In this document: one piece after another, positions 37,858 through 46,634 of the stretch | Position numbering within the stretch: position 1 is the stretch's first letter | Layout of the letters: every line of letters begins with the position of its first letter | NCBI RefSeq assembly: GCF_947488025.1 | Contig: NZ_CANKYS010000002.1 | Coordinates: 496,001-560,000 of the forward strand | Source: an uncultured Nocardioides sp. | Lineage (GTDB): Bacteria > Actinomycetota > Actinomycetes > Propionibacteriales > Nocardioidaceae | Length of the DNA stretch: 64,000 nt | Direction of reading: 5' to 3' | Program-made: the position numbers and the translations under genes | The notes under the pieces: generated by a model | Told to the model about the DNA's origin: nothing | What the model saw: the letters and a program-made list of their open reading frames with translations, nothing else | The model's database searches: none

Positions 37858-38769
37858 GTGACCCAGCGACCGAGCCAGACCCTGCTCGGCCCCGTGGGCC
37901 TGGTCCTGGTGGGCATCTTGTCGGTCCAGCTCGGCGCCGCGATCGCGAAGGGCCTGTTCGGCGAGATCTCCCCCACCGCGATGGTGTGGTTGCGGCTGGT
38001 GACCAGTGCGTTGGTGCTGGCGCTCGTCGCGCGGCCCCGGCTCGCCGGCCGTACGCGACGCGACTGGCTGGTCGTGCTCGCCTTCGGCGCCAGCCTCGCC
38101 ACGATGAACTGGGGGATCTACCAGTCCTTCTCCCGGATCCCGCTCGGCATCGCGGTGACCATCGAGTTCATCGGACCGCTGACCCTGGCCGTCCTCGGCT
38201 CGCGGCGCGCCCGCGACCTCGTGTGGGTGCTGCTGGCGGGCGTCGGGGTCGCCCTCCTCGGCTTCCAGCGCACCGGACTCGACCCGGTCGGCGTGGCGTA
38301 CGCCCTGCTCGCGGGCGCGGCCTGGGCGGCGTACATCCTGCTCAGCGCGAGCACCGGGCGCCGGTGGGCCGGGTTCGACGGGCTCGCGGTCGCGAGCATC
38401 GTGGCCGCGACCGCGATGACGCTGCCGGCACTGCTGGCGGCCGGTACGTCGCTGTGGGACGGCCGCGTGCTGCTGATCGGCGCGCTCGTGGGCCTGCTCA
38501 GCTCGGTCATCCCCTACAGCTGCGAGCTCGTCGCGCTGCGGAGCCTGCGGCCGGCGGTCTTCGGGATCCTGATGAGCCTGGAGCCGGCTGCCGCCGCACT
38601 CGCCGCGATCGTGGTGCTCCAGGAGCACCTGTCGCCGGTGCAGTGGCTGGCCATCGCGTGCGTCGTCGCCGCGTCGATCGGCGCGACCCGCTCGGGCGCG
38701 AACCCCAGTGAACCGCCAGGCCATCACGACGACGACCATTCGGCGGCGCACGGCACACTGGCCACATGA
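37858..38769 (+). CDS. EamA/DMT superfamily exporter (RhtA-like)
   Basis: This 303-residue protein has ten membrane helices in two EamA repeats (about 10-140 and 150-280). LLGPVGLVLVGILSVQLGAAIAKGLF, TAMVWLRLVTSALVL, IPLGIAVTIEFIGPLTLAVL, and the second-repeat LRPAVFGILMSLEPAAAALAAIVVLQE match RhtA-type threonine/homoserine exporters. Amino acid export is therefore likely but unproven. The His/Asp-rich C-terminus (GHHDDDHSAAHG) overlaps the next gene by 4 bases (ATGA). Confidence 0.85.
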   Translation: MTQRPSQTLLGPVGLVLVGILSVQLGAAIAKGLFGEISPTAMVWLRLVTSALVLALVARPRLAGRTRRDWLVVLAFGASLATMNWGIYQSFSRIPLGIAVTIEFIGPLTLAVLGSRRARDLVWVLLAGVGVALLGFQRTGLDPVGVAYALLAGAAWAAYILLSASTGRRWAGFDGLAVASIVAATAMTLPALLAAGTSLWDGRVLLIGALVGLLSSVIPYSCELVALRSLRPAVFGILMSLEPAAAALAAIVVLQEHLSPVQWLAIACVVAASIGATRSGANPSEPPGHHDDDHSAAHGTLAT

Positions 38770-39950
38770 CCGGGGGCGACAGGACATCCAGGCTCGCCCT
38801 CGGCGCGCTCGTGCTCACGCTCGGCGCCGCGGCCACGGGCTGCTCGGGCACCGATGCCGAACCGATCCCGCAGGTCACCCAGCCCACCGACCTGCCGAGC
38901 CAGCCGACCCCCAGCGAGCCCGAGGCCGACGCCGGGACCGAGACGCCGTCCAGCTCCCCCGGCTCCCCCGACGGCGGCAGCGGCCTGCCCGAGGTCGCCG
39001 ACACCCTCGTCGAAGGGCTCGAGGTGCCGTGGGGCGTCGACTTCCTCCCCGACGGCCGGGCGGTCGTGACCGAGCGCATCTCCGGTCGCGTCCTCAGCAT
39101 CGGCACGGACGGCGCAGTGACCCCGTTGGGCACGGTCCCCGGCGCCGTCCCCCAGGGCGAGGCCGGCCTCCTGGGCGTCGCCGTCTCCCCCGACTTCGCG
39201 ACCGACCGGGCCCTCTACCTCTACCTGACCACCGGCACCGACAACCGCGTGGTCCGGGCCCAGCTCGACGGCACGCGCCTGGAACGGACGACGGTCGTCC
39301 TCGACGGCATCCCCGCCGGCTTCATCCACGACGGCGGCCGCATCGCCTTCGGCCCCGACGGCCACCTCTACGTCACGACCGGCGAGACCGGTGACCCCGA
39401 GCTGGCCCAGGACCCCCAGAGCCTCGCCGGCAAGATCCTCCGGATCACGACCGACGGCCGACCCGCCCCCGGGAACCCCGACCCCGACTCACCGGTCTGG
39501 TCGCTCGGCCACCGCAACGTGCAGGGCCTGGCCTGGGACGACGAGGGGCGCCTGTGGGCCTCCGAGTTCGGCGACTCCGAGTGGGACGAGCTCAACCTGG
39601 TCGAGAAGGGCGGCAACTACGGCTGGCCGCGGGTCGAGGGAGCCGGTGGCGACGCGTCGTACGTCGACCCGCAGCTGGTGTGGCCGGTCGACCAGGCCTC
39701 CCCGAGCGGGCTCGCCTTCGCCGACGGCCACCTGTGGATGGCGGGCCTGCGCGGACAGCGCCTGTGGCGCATCGCGGTCTCCCCCGGCGGCGAGGCGTCG
39801 AAGCCGCGGGCGTTCTTCACCGAGGACTTCGGGCGGCTGCGCACCGTGGCCGCCGCGCCCGACGGGCTGCTCTGGCTGACGACCTCCAACCGCGACGGTC
39901 GCGGCGAGCCGACTCCGGCCGACGACCGCATCCTCCGCGTCCGGCCCTGA
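38766..39950 (+). CDS. PQQ-dependent sugar dehydrogenase-like lipoprotein
   Basis: This 394-residue lipoprotein has the lipobox TGCS near residue 25 (LGAAATGC-SG), a Pro/Ser linker to about residue 75, and a GSDH-type beta-propeller. LEVPWGVDFLPDGRAVVTER, GEAGLLGVAVSPDF, GGRIAFGPDGHLYVTTGE, GHRNVQGLAWDDEGRLWASEFG and the closing RTVAAAPDGLLWLTTSNRDGRG are typical of soluble glucose dehydrogenase relatives (motifs in parts). Most such actinobacterial proteins have no proven PQQ or glucose activity. CACACT lies 6 bases before the ATG, which overlaps the exporter stop. Confidence 0.85.
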   Translation: MTGGDRTSRLALGALVLTLGAAATGCSGTDAEPIPQVTQPTDLPSQPTPSEPEADAGTETPSSSPGSPDGGSGLPEVADTLVEGLEVPWGVDFLPDGRAVVTERISGRVLSIGTDGAVTPLGTVPGAVPQGEAGLLGVAVSPDFATDRALYLYLTTGTDNRVVRAQLDGTRLERTTVVLDGIPAGFIHDGGRIAFGPDGHLYVTTGETGDPELAQDPQSLAGKILRITTDGRPAPGNPDPDSPVWSLGHRNVQGLAWDDEGRLWASEFGDSEWDELNLVEKGGNYGWPRVEGAGGDASYVDPQLVWPVDQASPSGLAFADGHLWMAGLRGQRLWRIAVSPGGEASKPRAFFTEDFGRLRTVAAAPDGLLWLTTSNRDGRGEPTPADDRILRVRP

Positions 39951-39974
39951 CCGGCCGGCGGCGACCGGGGTCGG

Positions 39975-40811
39975 TCAGCCGGGACGTACGACGGCGCGGC
40001 GGGCCGCCCGGCGCAGCGTGGTGAGGATCGCCGGCCCGAGCACCACGATCGCGATGCCGGTGGTGATCGCACGCCCGGTGTCCCAGCCGCCCGTCGAGGT
40101 CAGGAGCGTGTAGATGAGGAAGCGGTGGGCGTTCTCGAGCACCGGCGCCCCGGCGACGTAGGCCAGCGAGCCCTCGTGACCCGGCACGGCGATGCCGAGC
40201 GCGAAGGGCCAGAAGCTGAGGTTCATCAGCAGGCCGTAGAGGTAGGACGCGACCACCGCGTAGACGACGAGCATCGTGATCTCGGCGCGGCCACCGACCC
40301 GCCGCGGCAGCAGGCCCGCCCCCATGCCGACCCACGCCGCACAGATCATCTGGAACGGCAGCCACGGTCCGACGCCCGCGGTGAGCAGCGCCGAGGCGAA
40401 CAACGACGTACAGCCCAGCGCGAAGCCGAACCCGGCACCGAAGACGCGTCCGCCCAGCACAAGCAGGAAGAACACCATCTCGATGCCGGCCGTCCCGGCC
40501 CCGAGCCCGCGCATCACCGCGTTGATGGCCGACAACACGCCCAGCACGGCCAGGACGCGCGAGTCCATGCCGCCCTCGCCCATCTCCGCGAGCACGACCA
40601 CCATCACGAGCGGCAGCAGCGCGAGGAAGAGGAACGGCGGCTCGACCCGCTCGCCGGGTCGCGCCGCCAGCAGCAGTGGCCAGCACAGCATCATCAGGCC
40701 GGCGATGGACGCCAGGACCAGCACGGCCGCCGTCCGCGGGCCGATCGGCAGGGCCACCGGCAGCTCGGCCCGGGTCCGCGTGCGCTCGAGCACTCGCTCC
40801 TGGATGCTCAT
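39975..40811 (-). CDS. ECF transporter S component, probable cobalamin specificity
   Basis: This 278-residue membrane protein with six or seven helices is the substrate-binding subunit of an energy-coupling-factor importer. AINAVMRGLGAGTAGIEMVFFLLVLGG and FGFALGCTSLFASALLTAGVGPWLPFQMICAAW resemble S components annotated in B12-regulated loci (read in pieces). Its ATG overlaps the ATPase stop (ATGA), and the operon begins behind a cobalamin riboswitch, so cobalamin or a corrinoid precursor is the inferred substrate. It is the last gene of the operon 46550-39975. Confidence 0.8.
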   Translation of the reverse strand: MSIQERVLERTRTRAELPVALPIGPRTAAVLVLASIAGLMMLCWPLLLAARPGERVEPPFLFLALLPLVMVVVLAEMGEGGMDSRVLAVLGVLSAINAVMRGLGAGTAGIEMVFFLLVLGGRVFGAGFGFALGCTSLFASALLTAGVGPWLPFQMICAAWVGMGAGLLPRRVGGRAEITMLVVYAVVASYLYGLLMNLSFWPFALGIAVPGHEGSLAYVAGAPVLENAHRFLIYTLLTSTGGWDTGRAITTGIAIVVLGPAILTTLRRAARRAVVRPG

Positions 40812-42427
40812 CGGTGCTCCTCCCCGACCCGGGCGCGCAGCGCCACGGCGACCTCGTCGACGACCAGCCAGGGCGGTCCGAGGACCTTGGTGACCTGCGG
40901 GGCGAAGGAAGGCGACTCGGCCAGGACCCGTCGCGGCGTACCGCTGGACACGACCTCGCCCTCGGCCATCACCACGACCTCGTCGGCGACGTGGGCGGCG
41001 AACTCGACGTCGTGCGTGGCGAGCAGCACGGCGTGGTCGTCGGCGGCGAGGTCGGCGACGATGCGCGCCAGCTCCGCCTTGCCGGCGTAGTCGAGCCCGC
41101 GGGTCGGCTCGTCGAGGAGCACGACCGGCGGGCGGGCGGTGAGGACGATCGACAACGCCAGGGCGAGCCGCTGCCCCTCGGACAGGTCGCGCGGGTGGGT
41201 CGTCTCGTCGATGCCAGGGACGAGCCGGTCGAGGAGGCCGCGGCAGGTGCCGGGGTCGGCCCCCGAGCCGACGTCGGCGGCGGTGCACTCCTCCACGACG
41301 GTCTCGAGGTAGAGCAGGTCGGCGGCGGTCTGCGGCACCAACCCCACGTGCGTACGTCGCTGGGCGGGGGCAAGGTCGGCCGGGTCGTCGCCCGCGACGT
41401 GGACCGTCCCGGAGCGACGCTTGCCGGAGCCCTGCAGCGCCCAGATCAGGCTGGACTTGCCCGAGCCGTTGCGGCCCATGAGCACGGTGACGCGTCCCGA
41501 GGACAGGGTGACGTCGACGTCGCGCACGGCGACGTGGGCGCCGTGCACCACCGTCACCCCCCGCGCTGCGAGCAGCGGCTCAGCAGCGGGGCTCGGCGTC
41601 GGCTCGGACGGGACGATCTCCGGCAGCGAACGAGCCCGGCGCCGGGCGTCGCGCACGGTCAGCGGCAGTGGTTCCCACCCGGCGAGGCGACCGAGCTCGA
41701 CGAGCGGCGGAGCGACCGGCGAGTCGACGAGGACCGTGTGCGGGTCACCCACCCGGATGCCGCCGTCGCCGGTGACGAGGCAGATCCGGTCCGCGAACGG
41801 GACCACCCGCTCGAGCCGGTGCTCGGCGAGGAGCACCGTCAGTCCGAGGTCGTGGACCAGGCGGGTGATCGTCGCGAGCACGTCCTCGGCGGCCGTTGGG
41901 TCGAGGGCCGAGGTGGGCTCGTCGAGAACCAGCACGCGGGGGTGGGTGGTGAGGACCGCGCCGATCGCGACCCGCTGCTGCTGCCCGCCGGAGAGGGTGC
42001 GCAGGTCGCGCGACCGCAGCTCGGCGATGCCGAGCAGGTCGAGGGTCTCCTCGACCCTGCGCCGCATGGTCTCGGGTGCGGTGCCGAGCTGCTCCATGCC
42101 GTAGGCGAGCTCCTCCTCGACCGTGTCGGCGACGAAGCCGGCCAGCGGGTCCTGTCCGACGTAGCCCACCAGGTGGGCGCGCTCCCGCGGCGGCTGGTCG
42201 ACGATGCTCCGCCCGTCGAGCAGCACGTCGCCCGTGAGCACACCGCCGGTGAAGCGCGGCACCAGCCCGGTGACGATGCCGAGGAGCGTGGACTTGCCGA
42301 CTCCCGTGCGACCGGAGACGAGCACGAGCTCCCCCTCGTCGAGGGTGAGGTCGACGTCGGCCAGCACCTCGTGCTGGTCGTAGCGGAAGGCGATGTCGCG
42401 CAGCTCGATCACGCCGTGCCCGCTCAT
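40808..42427 (-). CDS. ECF transporter ATPase with two ABC domains fused
   Basis: This 539-residue protein joins both ATPase subunits (A and A') in one chain. Domain 1 (about 5-235) has Walker A GRTGVGKST, signature LSGGQQQR and Walker B LVLDEPTSALD. Domain 2 (about 280-520) has Walker A GRNGSGKSS, a divergent signature LSEGQRLAL and Walker B VVLLDEPTRGLDYAG. The linker is Pro/Glu/Arg-rich. It powers the transporter from the cytoplasmic side. ATG 42427 overlaps the T component stop (ATGA); a much longer frame upstream is a shadow. Confidence 0.93.
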   Translation of the reverse strand: MSGHGVIELRDIAFRYDQHEVLADVDLTLDEGELVLVSGRTGVGKSTLLGIVTGLVPRFTGGVLTGDVLLDGRSIVDQPPRERAHLVGYVGQDPLAGFVADTVEEELAYGMEQLGTAPETMRRRVEETLDLLGIAELRSRDLRTLSGGQQQRVAIGAVLTTHPRVLVLDEPTSALDPTAAEDVLATITRLVHDLGLTVLLAEHRLERVVPFADRICLVTGDGGIRVGDPHTVLVDSPVAPPLVELGRLAGWEPLPLTVRDARRRARSLPEIVPSEPTPSPAAEPLLAARGVTVVHGAHVAVRDVDVTLSSGRVTVLMGRNGSGKSSLIWALQGSGKRRSGTVHVAGDDPADLAPAQRRTHVGLVPQTAADLLYLETVVEECTAADVGSGADPGTCRGLLDRLVPGIDETTHPRDLSEGQRLALALSIVLTARPPVVLLDEPTRGLDYAGKAELARIVADLAADDHAVLLATHDVEFAAHVADEVVVMAEGEVVSSGTPRRVLAESPSFAPQVTKVLGPPWLVVDEVAVALRARVGEEHR

Positions 42428-43524
42428 GCGACCACCTCCTGGCGGACGGGTGCACTGGCGGGCACCGGGGTCGCGACGGCGGGGAGTGCGCCCAGCACGC
42501 CCACCGCGAGCGCAAGGGGCGAGAGGTAGGGGACGATGTCGACACCCGGGTAGGCGACGACGACCTGGGTACGGCCGACGTACCAGCCGAGGCCCGCGAC
42601 CACGACGCCGACGCCGACGGTGAAGAACTCGGCACCGCGCCACGCGTCGGGGCGGTAGCGGGTGCGCTGCACCCGACGTCCGGCGCTGGCGAGCCCGACG
42701 ACGGCCACCGAGACGCCGACGCCGAGCATGGGCAGCGCCAGGACCTGCGGGGCCGTCGGGTCGAGCCAGGCATAGGTCCCGACGCAGATGCCGGTGAGGG
42801 CGAGGAGCAGCAGGGAACCCGTCACCCACCGCTCCCGGACGGTCGCGCCGCCGGAGCGGCCGTAGCCGCGGGTGTCCATCCCGGCGGCGAGCGCCAGCGA
42901 CCGTTCGAGCGCGTCCTCGAGCACCGGCACGAGGAAGCGGCGCAGGCGCCCGACGCCCGACGTCGCGCCGCCGCGCAGCGCCTGGGCGGCACGGACCCGA
43001 CGGGCGCTGTCGGCGAGCTGCGGGAAGATCGTCACCGCCACGACGAGGGCGGCGCCGATCTCGTAGAGCGCCGGCGGCACGGAGGCGAGCAGGCGCTTGG
43101 GGTTGGCGAGCGAGTTCGCGGCGCCCACGCACAGGATGATCGCTGCGAGCCGCAGCCCGTCGTACAACCCGGCCAGCAGTGCCTCGCTGGTCACCGGGCC
43201 GAGCAGCCGGATGCCGGCCGCCCAGTCGGGCAGCGGGATCTCGGGCAGGTCGAGGAGCACGTTGCCGACCTCCTGGCCGCCGAAGATGATCCGGAAGACC
43301 ACCCGGACGACCACCGTGAACGCGGCCAGCATGGCGTAGAGCCGGAACGACCGGCCGAAGGGATGACCGGACCGACGTGCCATCACCACCACCGTCGCCG
43401 ACCCCATGATGAGGGCCAGAAGCAGCGGGTTGGTGGTGAACGACGCCGCGGTGGCCAGCCCGATCGCCCAGGACCACCAGGCGATCGGGTGCAGGTCACG
43501 CGGCAGGGCCGCCGGTCCGATCAC
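42424..43524 (-). CDS. ECF transporter transmembrane (T) component
   Basis: This 366-residue protein with about seven or eight membrane helices is an EcfT/CbiQ-type scaffold. LHPIAWWSWAIGLATAASFTTNPLLL opens the CbiQ domain, and the coupling motifs are RVRAAQALRGG and ALAAGMDTRGYGRSG, whose Ala-Arg-Gly-type segments contact the ATPases. Helices after residue 250 are an extra C-terminal membrane region. It starts at GTG 43524, six bases past the DUF4430 stop. Confidence 0.9.
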   Translation of the reverse strand: MIGPAALPRDLHPIAWWSWAIGLATAASFTTNPLLLALIMGSATVVVMARRSGHPFGRSFRLYAMLAAFTVVVRVVFRIIFGGQEVGNVLLDLPEIPLPDWAAGIRLLGPVTSEALLAGLYDGLRLAAIILCVGAANSLANPKRLLASVPPALYEIGAALVVAVTIFPQLADSARRVRAAQALRGGATSGVGRLRRFLVPVLEDALERSLALAAGMDTRGYGRSGGATVRERWVTGSLLLLALTGICVGTYAWLDPTAPQVLALPMLGVGVSVAVVGLASAGRRVQRTRYRPDAWRGAEFFTVGVGVVVAGLGWYVGRTQVVVAYPGVDIVPYLSPLALAVGVLGALPAVATPVPASAPVRQEVVA

Positions 43525-43530
43525 GACGCG

Positions 43531-44658
43531 TCAGACCCCCCGTCGACGACGCGCCACGACCGCGCTGACCGCGATCGCGACCAGGAGCAGCCCGAGCACG
43601 CCCCAAGTGACAGCGGCCGGCACCCGGGCGGGGTCGTCGGCCTGCGGGTCGACCGCCTCGGAGGACACGTTCGACGCTGAGCCTGCGGGCGACTCAGAGG
43701 CGGTTCCGGAGGGGTCGTCGCCGGCAGTGGACGGTGAGTCGCTGGGAGACTCGCCGTCGTCGGAGCCCTTCCCGGGCCCCTTCCCGGACCCCTTGCCCGA
43801 CCCGGCGTCGCCCTTGTCGCCGGCCTCGCCGGCGCCCGCTGAGCGGCGTGAGTCTCCAGGAGACTCACCGGCAACGGGCTCCTCCGACGGGTCGGCGGAC
43901 GCCGATTCCGACGGCGAGGACGCCGACGAAGGGCTGGACGACGGGCTGGACCCCGAGCCGCCCGAGCCGCTCCCGCTGCCCGCCGACGGGGAGGACGGGC
44001 TGCTGGGCTGGGAGCCCCCACTGCCGGACCCACTCCCGGAACCGCCGCCCGACCCGCTGCCGGACCCGCTGCCACCCGAGCTGGGCGAGGCGGTCGGCGA
44101 GGCGGTCGGCGAGGAGGTCTGCGACGGGGACGAGGTCGCCGTCGGCGAGGGCGACGAGGTGGGCGTCGACTTCGTCACCGGCGGGGCGACGCCGGGCGGG
44201 ACGCTCGTCGAGGCCGTGCGGTCCTGCTGCCAGGACCAGGCCACCGAGCCACCGGCCGGCACGGTGAGCGAGCCGACGCCGTAGGACGCGTAGGTCCATG
44301 ATGCCTTCGACCCGTCGGCCCACCACAGGCCCCAGTAGGCATTGGCCGGGGACGTGTTGACGCAAGGGTCGCTCGCCGGGACGCCGTTGACGCGGCACAC
44401 GAACCCGGGCTGCCGGGTCGCGTAGGAGATGTCGACCCCGACGGAGGCGAAGATCGCCGCGGCGCTCTTGCCGCCCCCGTCAGCGGCGCAGGCGGTGACC
44501 GCGCCGCCGCCGAGCTCGCGGTAGTCGACGACGACGCTGACGCCGCCCGAGGACGCGCACGTGGCGGCGCCGGCCGCCTGGGCCGACCCGAGGACGAACC
44601 CCGGGGCGGCCACCAGCAGCAGGGCGGTGAGCACACGGCGCACGGCGTACGTCGTCAT
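43531..44658 (-). CDS. Membrane-anchored DUF4430-like extracellular protein
   Basis: This 375-residue protein has a signal peptide (about 1-32), one globular domain (about 35-145), a long Ser/Gly/Pro/Thr-rich linker (about 155-335), and a C-terminal membrane helix WGVLGLLLVAIAVSAVVA followed by RRRRGV. The domain has four Cys (CASS, TACAAD, FVCRVNG, DPCVNT) and the DUF4430-like features RVNGVPASDP and ANAYWGLWWADG. In animals a DUF4430 domain is the C-terminal half of intrinsic factor and transcobalamin and caps bound cobalamin. Its ATG overlaps the barrel gene stop (ATGA). Two dispersed palindromes lie inside its linker-coding part. Confidence 0.68.
   Translation of the reverse strand: MTTYAVRRVLTALLLVAAPGFVLGSAQAAGAATCASSGGVSVVVDYRELGGGAVTACAADGGGKSAAAIFASVGVDISYATRQPGFVCRVNGVPASDPCVNTSPANAYWGLWWADGSKASWTYASYGVGSLTVPAGGSVAWSWQQDRTASTSVPPGVAPPVTKSTPTSSPSPTATSSPSQTSSPTASPTASPSSGGSGSGSGSGGGSGSGSGSGGSQPSSPSSPSAGSGSGSGGSGSSPSSSPSSASSPSESASADPSEEPVAGESPGDSRRSAGAGEAGDKGDAGSGKGSGKGPGKGSDDGESPSDSPSTAGDDPSGTASESPAGSASNVSSEAVDPQADDPARVPAAVTWGVLGLLLVAIAVSAVVARRRRGV
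43731..43757. repeat. Dispersed palindrome, copy 3 (inside a coding sequence)
   Basis: ACGGTGAGTC and GACTCGCCGT (one mismatch) flank the 7-base loop GCTGGGA. It encodes part of the linker GESPSDSPS of the DUF4430-like protein. Confidence 0.55.
43848..43874. repeat. Dispersed palindrome, copy 4 (inside a coding sequence)
   Basis: GTGAGTC and GACTCAC flank the loop TCCAGGA, and the pairing continues into the loop (10-base arms in total). It is followed by CGGCAA, as in copy 2, and encodes the linker GESPGDSRRS. Confidence 0.6.
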
Positions 44659-46550
44659 CGCAGCGTCACCCTCGTCGAGCCGGAGCGCAGCGCGGGGAAC
44701 TGCCCCACGGCACGGACGCGGACCTTGGCGCGCCCGTCCGGCAACGCGACGCGGGCGAGGAAGCGGCCCTTGGCGTTGGCGCGGCCCTTGGCGAGCGTCC
44801 GGCCGGCGACGACCAGGCGCACCTTCTCCCGGGCGACGAGGCGGCGGACCAGCACGCGGGTGCGGGGACCGTCGCTCTTGAGCGTGGACACCTTCAACTT
44901 CCGCTTCCCCAGCACCCGGGTCTCGTCGCCGACCTGGCCGTCCGAGCCGAGCAGCACGTAGGCAGCGGTCGTCGTCGCCTGCGGCAGCGTGACGGTGCGG
45001 GTCAGGACGCCGTCCGACGCAGCCACGATGGTGGCGTCGGCGACACCGGGGCCACGAAGCGCGAAGCGGGCACCGGGAGCAGCGCCGAGCACCTCGAGGG
45101 CGATCTTGCTGCCGGCCTTGCGGAAGCCGGCGGGTCCGACGAGGCGGACGCCCGCGACCGAGCCGCGTGCGGCGTCGACCTGGGCCGGCTGGTTCGGCTG
45201 CGCCGACGAGCGGACGGCGACGGTGTGGGTGGTCGCACCGTCGCGGCCGGTGAGCGTGTACGTCGCCGGGCCGGCGGCCGCAGGCAGGGTGACGGTGGCG
45301 TCGAGGACGCGGTCGGCGCCGACGACGACCGTACGGCTGCCGGCGATGCCGGGACCGGTGAGGCAGAAGCGGTCGCCCGCGGTGCCGCCGGTCGCGGACA
45401 GCCTCGCCGTGCCACCGGGCTCGCTGCCGGTGGAGGTGACGGCGAGCGCCTTCGCCGAGCCACGGGCGTGGGTGAGGCCGGCGACGGCCTGGACGGTCGC
45501 GCGCCACCACTGGTCGCGACCTGCTCCGATGCCGTTGGCGGCGGCAGCGTCCATCGCGGCCCGGTCGTAGGCGATGGCGCCCTCCTCGCCGGCGAGCGGC
45601 GAGGTCGAGGGCTGCGGGCCGACCTGCAGGGAGGCGAGCCACTCGGCGGCGCGGCCGGCCTGCTCGCACGTCCCGGCAGCGGCGAGCGCGCTGGCCGCGA
45701 GCCCGGTGCTGTTGGTGTTGGGGTCCGGGGTGAAGGGGCTGCCGACGAACGAGCCGTCGGCCCTCTGGGTCGCGCCGAGCCAGGAGACAGCCCGCGCGAT
45801 CGCGGCGTCCACGGCAGCCGAGCGGGGCGAGGTGGCCGCGAGCTGGTTGACGACGTACGCCGTCGTGTCGGTGTCGGTCGGGTCGGTGCCCTCGACGCAC
45901 GACTGGTCGGCCGCGGACGCGTCGGTGGAGAAGAAGACGCGGAAGTAGCCCGAGGAGCACTGCTGCTGGAGCAGGAAGTCGGTCGCCGGGGCGGCCTTGG
46001 CGGATCCGGCCACGGACAGGCCGCGCACGGCGAGCGCCTGGCCGAAGGTGTTGGCGTAGTCGCCGTAGGCGGAGAGGTCCTGGAGACGGCCCGCGCTGGG
46101 ACCGCCCTCGGTCACCCGCGCCTCCGTCTCCGCGACCAGGTCGAGCCCGCCGTAGGTCCGCGGGTCGGCGCCGGAGACCTGGGCGAAGACCAGCGACTTG
46201 GCCAGGGAGCCGGAGTAGCGCTCGGCGGCCGACGGCGCGGCGTACTCCTGCACGCGGCTCGAGAGCGACGAGCGGATCTGGCGGACCATGGCCTGGTCGC
46301 CACCCACTTCGTCCATGCTCAGGCCGATGTCCATCGTCATGCCGAGGTCGTCGAAGTCATACGTGTCGTTGTGGATGACACCGTTGGTGAGCTGGGTGGC
46401 GAGCCACCCCGTGCCGGTGCGTGCGGCGCTCGTGGGCGGGGCGTCCGTCGCGGCATGGGCGGCGGGGGCGAGCAGCGGTTGCGCCAGCGCGGTGGCGGCG
46501 ACCGAGAGGGCGAGGCCCGACAGGGCGGTCCTCGACGTGGAGAACTTCAT
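44655..46550 (-). CDS. Secreted alpha/alpha-barrel (prenyltransferase-like repeat) protein, riboswitch-controlled
   Basis: This 631-residue exported protein has a signal peptide (about 1-33, ending AAHA). Residues about 45-330 are helical repeats of the alpha/alpha-toroid type seen in terpene cyclases and intrinsic factor: FGQALAVRGLSVAG, DFLLQQQCSSGYFRVFF, DTDTTAYVVNQLA, and SWLGATQRADGSF. Two Cys flanking repeat 3 (QQCSSG, DQSCVEG) are shared with the paralog at 46875-48284. Residues about 370-631 look like beta-rich Ig-like domains. No cyclase DxDD motif is present, so ligand binding rather than catalysis is likely. First gene behind a B12 riboswitch. Confidence 0.75.
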   Translation of the reverse strand: MKFSTSRTALSGLALSVAATALAQPLLAPAAHAATDAPPTSAARTGTGWLATQLTNGVIHNDTYDFDDLGMTMDIGLSMDEVGGDQAMVRQIRSSLSSRVQEYAAPSAAERYSGSLAKSLVFAQVSGADPRTYGGLDLVAETEARVTEGGPSAGRLQDLSAYGDYANTFGQALAVRGLSVAGSAKAAPATDFLLQQQCSSGYFRVFFSTDASAADQSCVEGTDPTDTDTTAYVVNQLAATSPRSAAVDAAIARAVSWLGATQRADGSFVGSPFTPDPNTNSTGLAASALAAAGTCEQAGRAAEWLASLQVGPQPSTSPLAGEEGAIAYDRAAMDAAAANGIGAGRDQWWRATVQAVAGLTHARGSAKALAVTSTGSEPGGTARLSATGGTAGDRFCLTGPGIAGSRTVVVGADRVLDATVTLPAAAGPATYTLTGRDGATTHTVAVRSSAQPNQPAQVDAARGSVAGVRLVGPAGFRKAGSKIALEVLGAAPGARFALRGPGVADATIVAASDGVLTRTVTLPQATTTAAYVLLGSDGQVGDETRVLGKRKLKVSTLKSDGPRTRVLVRRLVAREKVRLVVAGRTLAKGRANAKGRFLARVALPDGRAKVRVRAVGQFPALRSGSTRVTLR

Positions 46551-46557
46551 GGTTCCT

Positions 46558-46580
46558 TCCCTCGCTGCGACAGCGAGGGA
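46558..46580 (-). promoter_or_regulatory. Hairpin next to the ribosome binding site (riboswitch expression platform)
   Basis: TCCCTCGCTG and CAGCGAGGGA form perfect 10-base arms around a 3-base loop; the 3' arm runs directly into GGGAAGGAACC-ATG on the minus strand. Folding could block ribosome access, which suits a riboswitch acting on translation. There is no U-tract. Confidence 0.55.
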
Positions 46581-46634
46581 GGCGGCATGCACCGGCCCGC
46601 CCCCGCTGCATTCCTCGACAGCGATGGTGATCAA

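Noticed and set aside
40808-43477. 889-codon form of the ATPase gene starting inside the T component gene
   Set aside because: The extra N-terminal 350 codons are out of frame with the real T component. The ATG at 42427 overlaps the T component stop.
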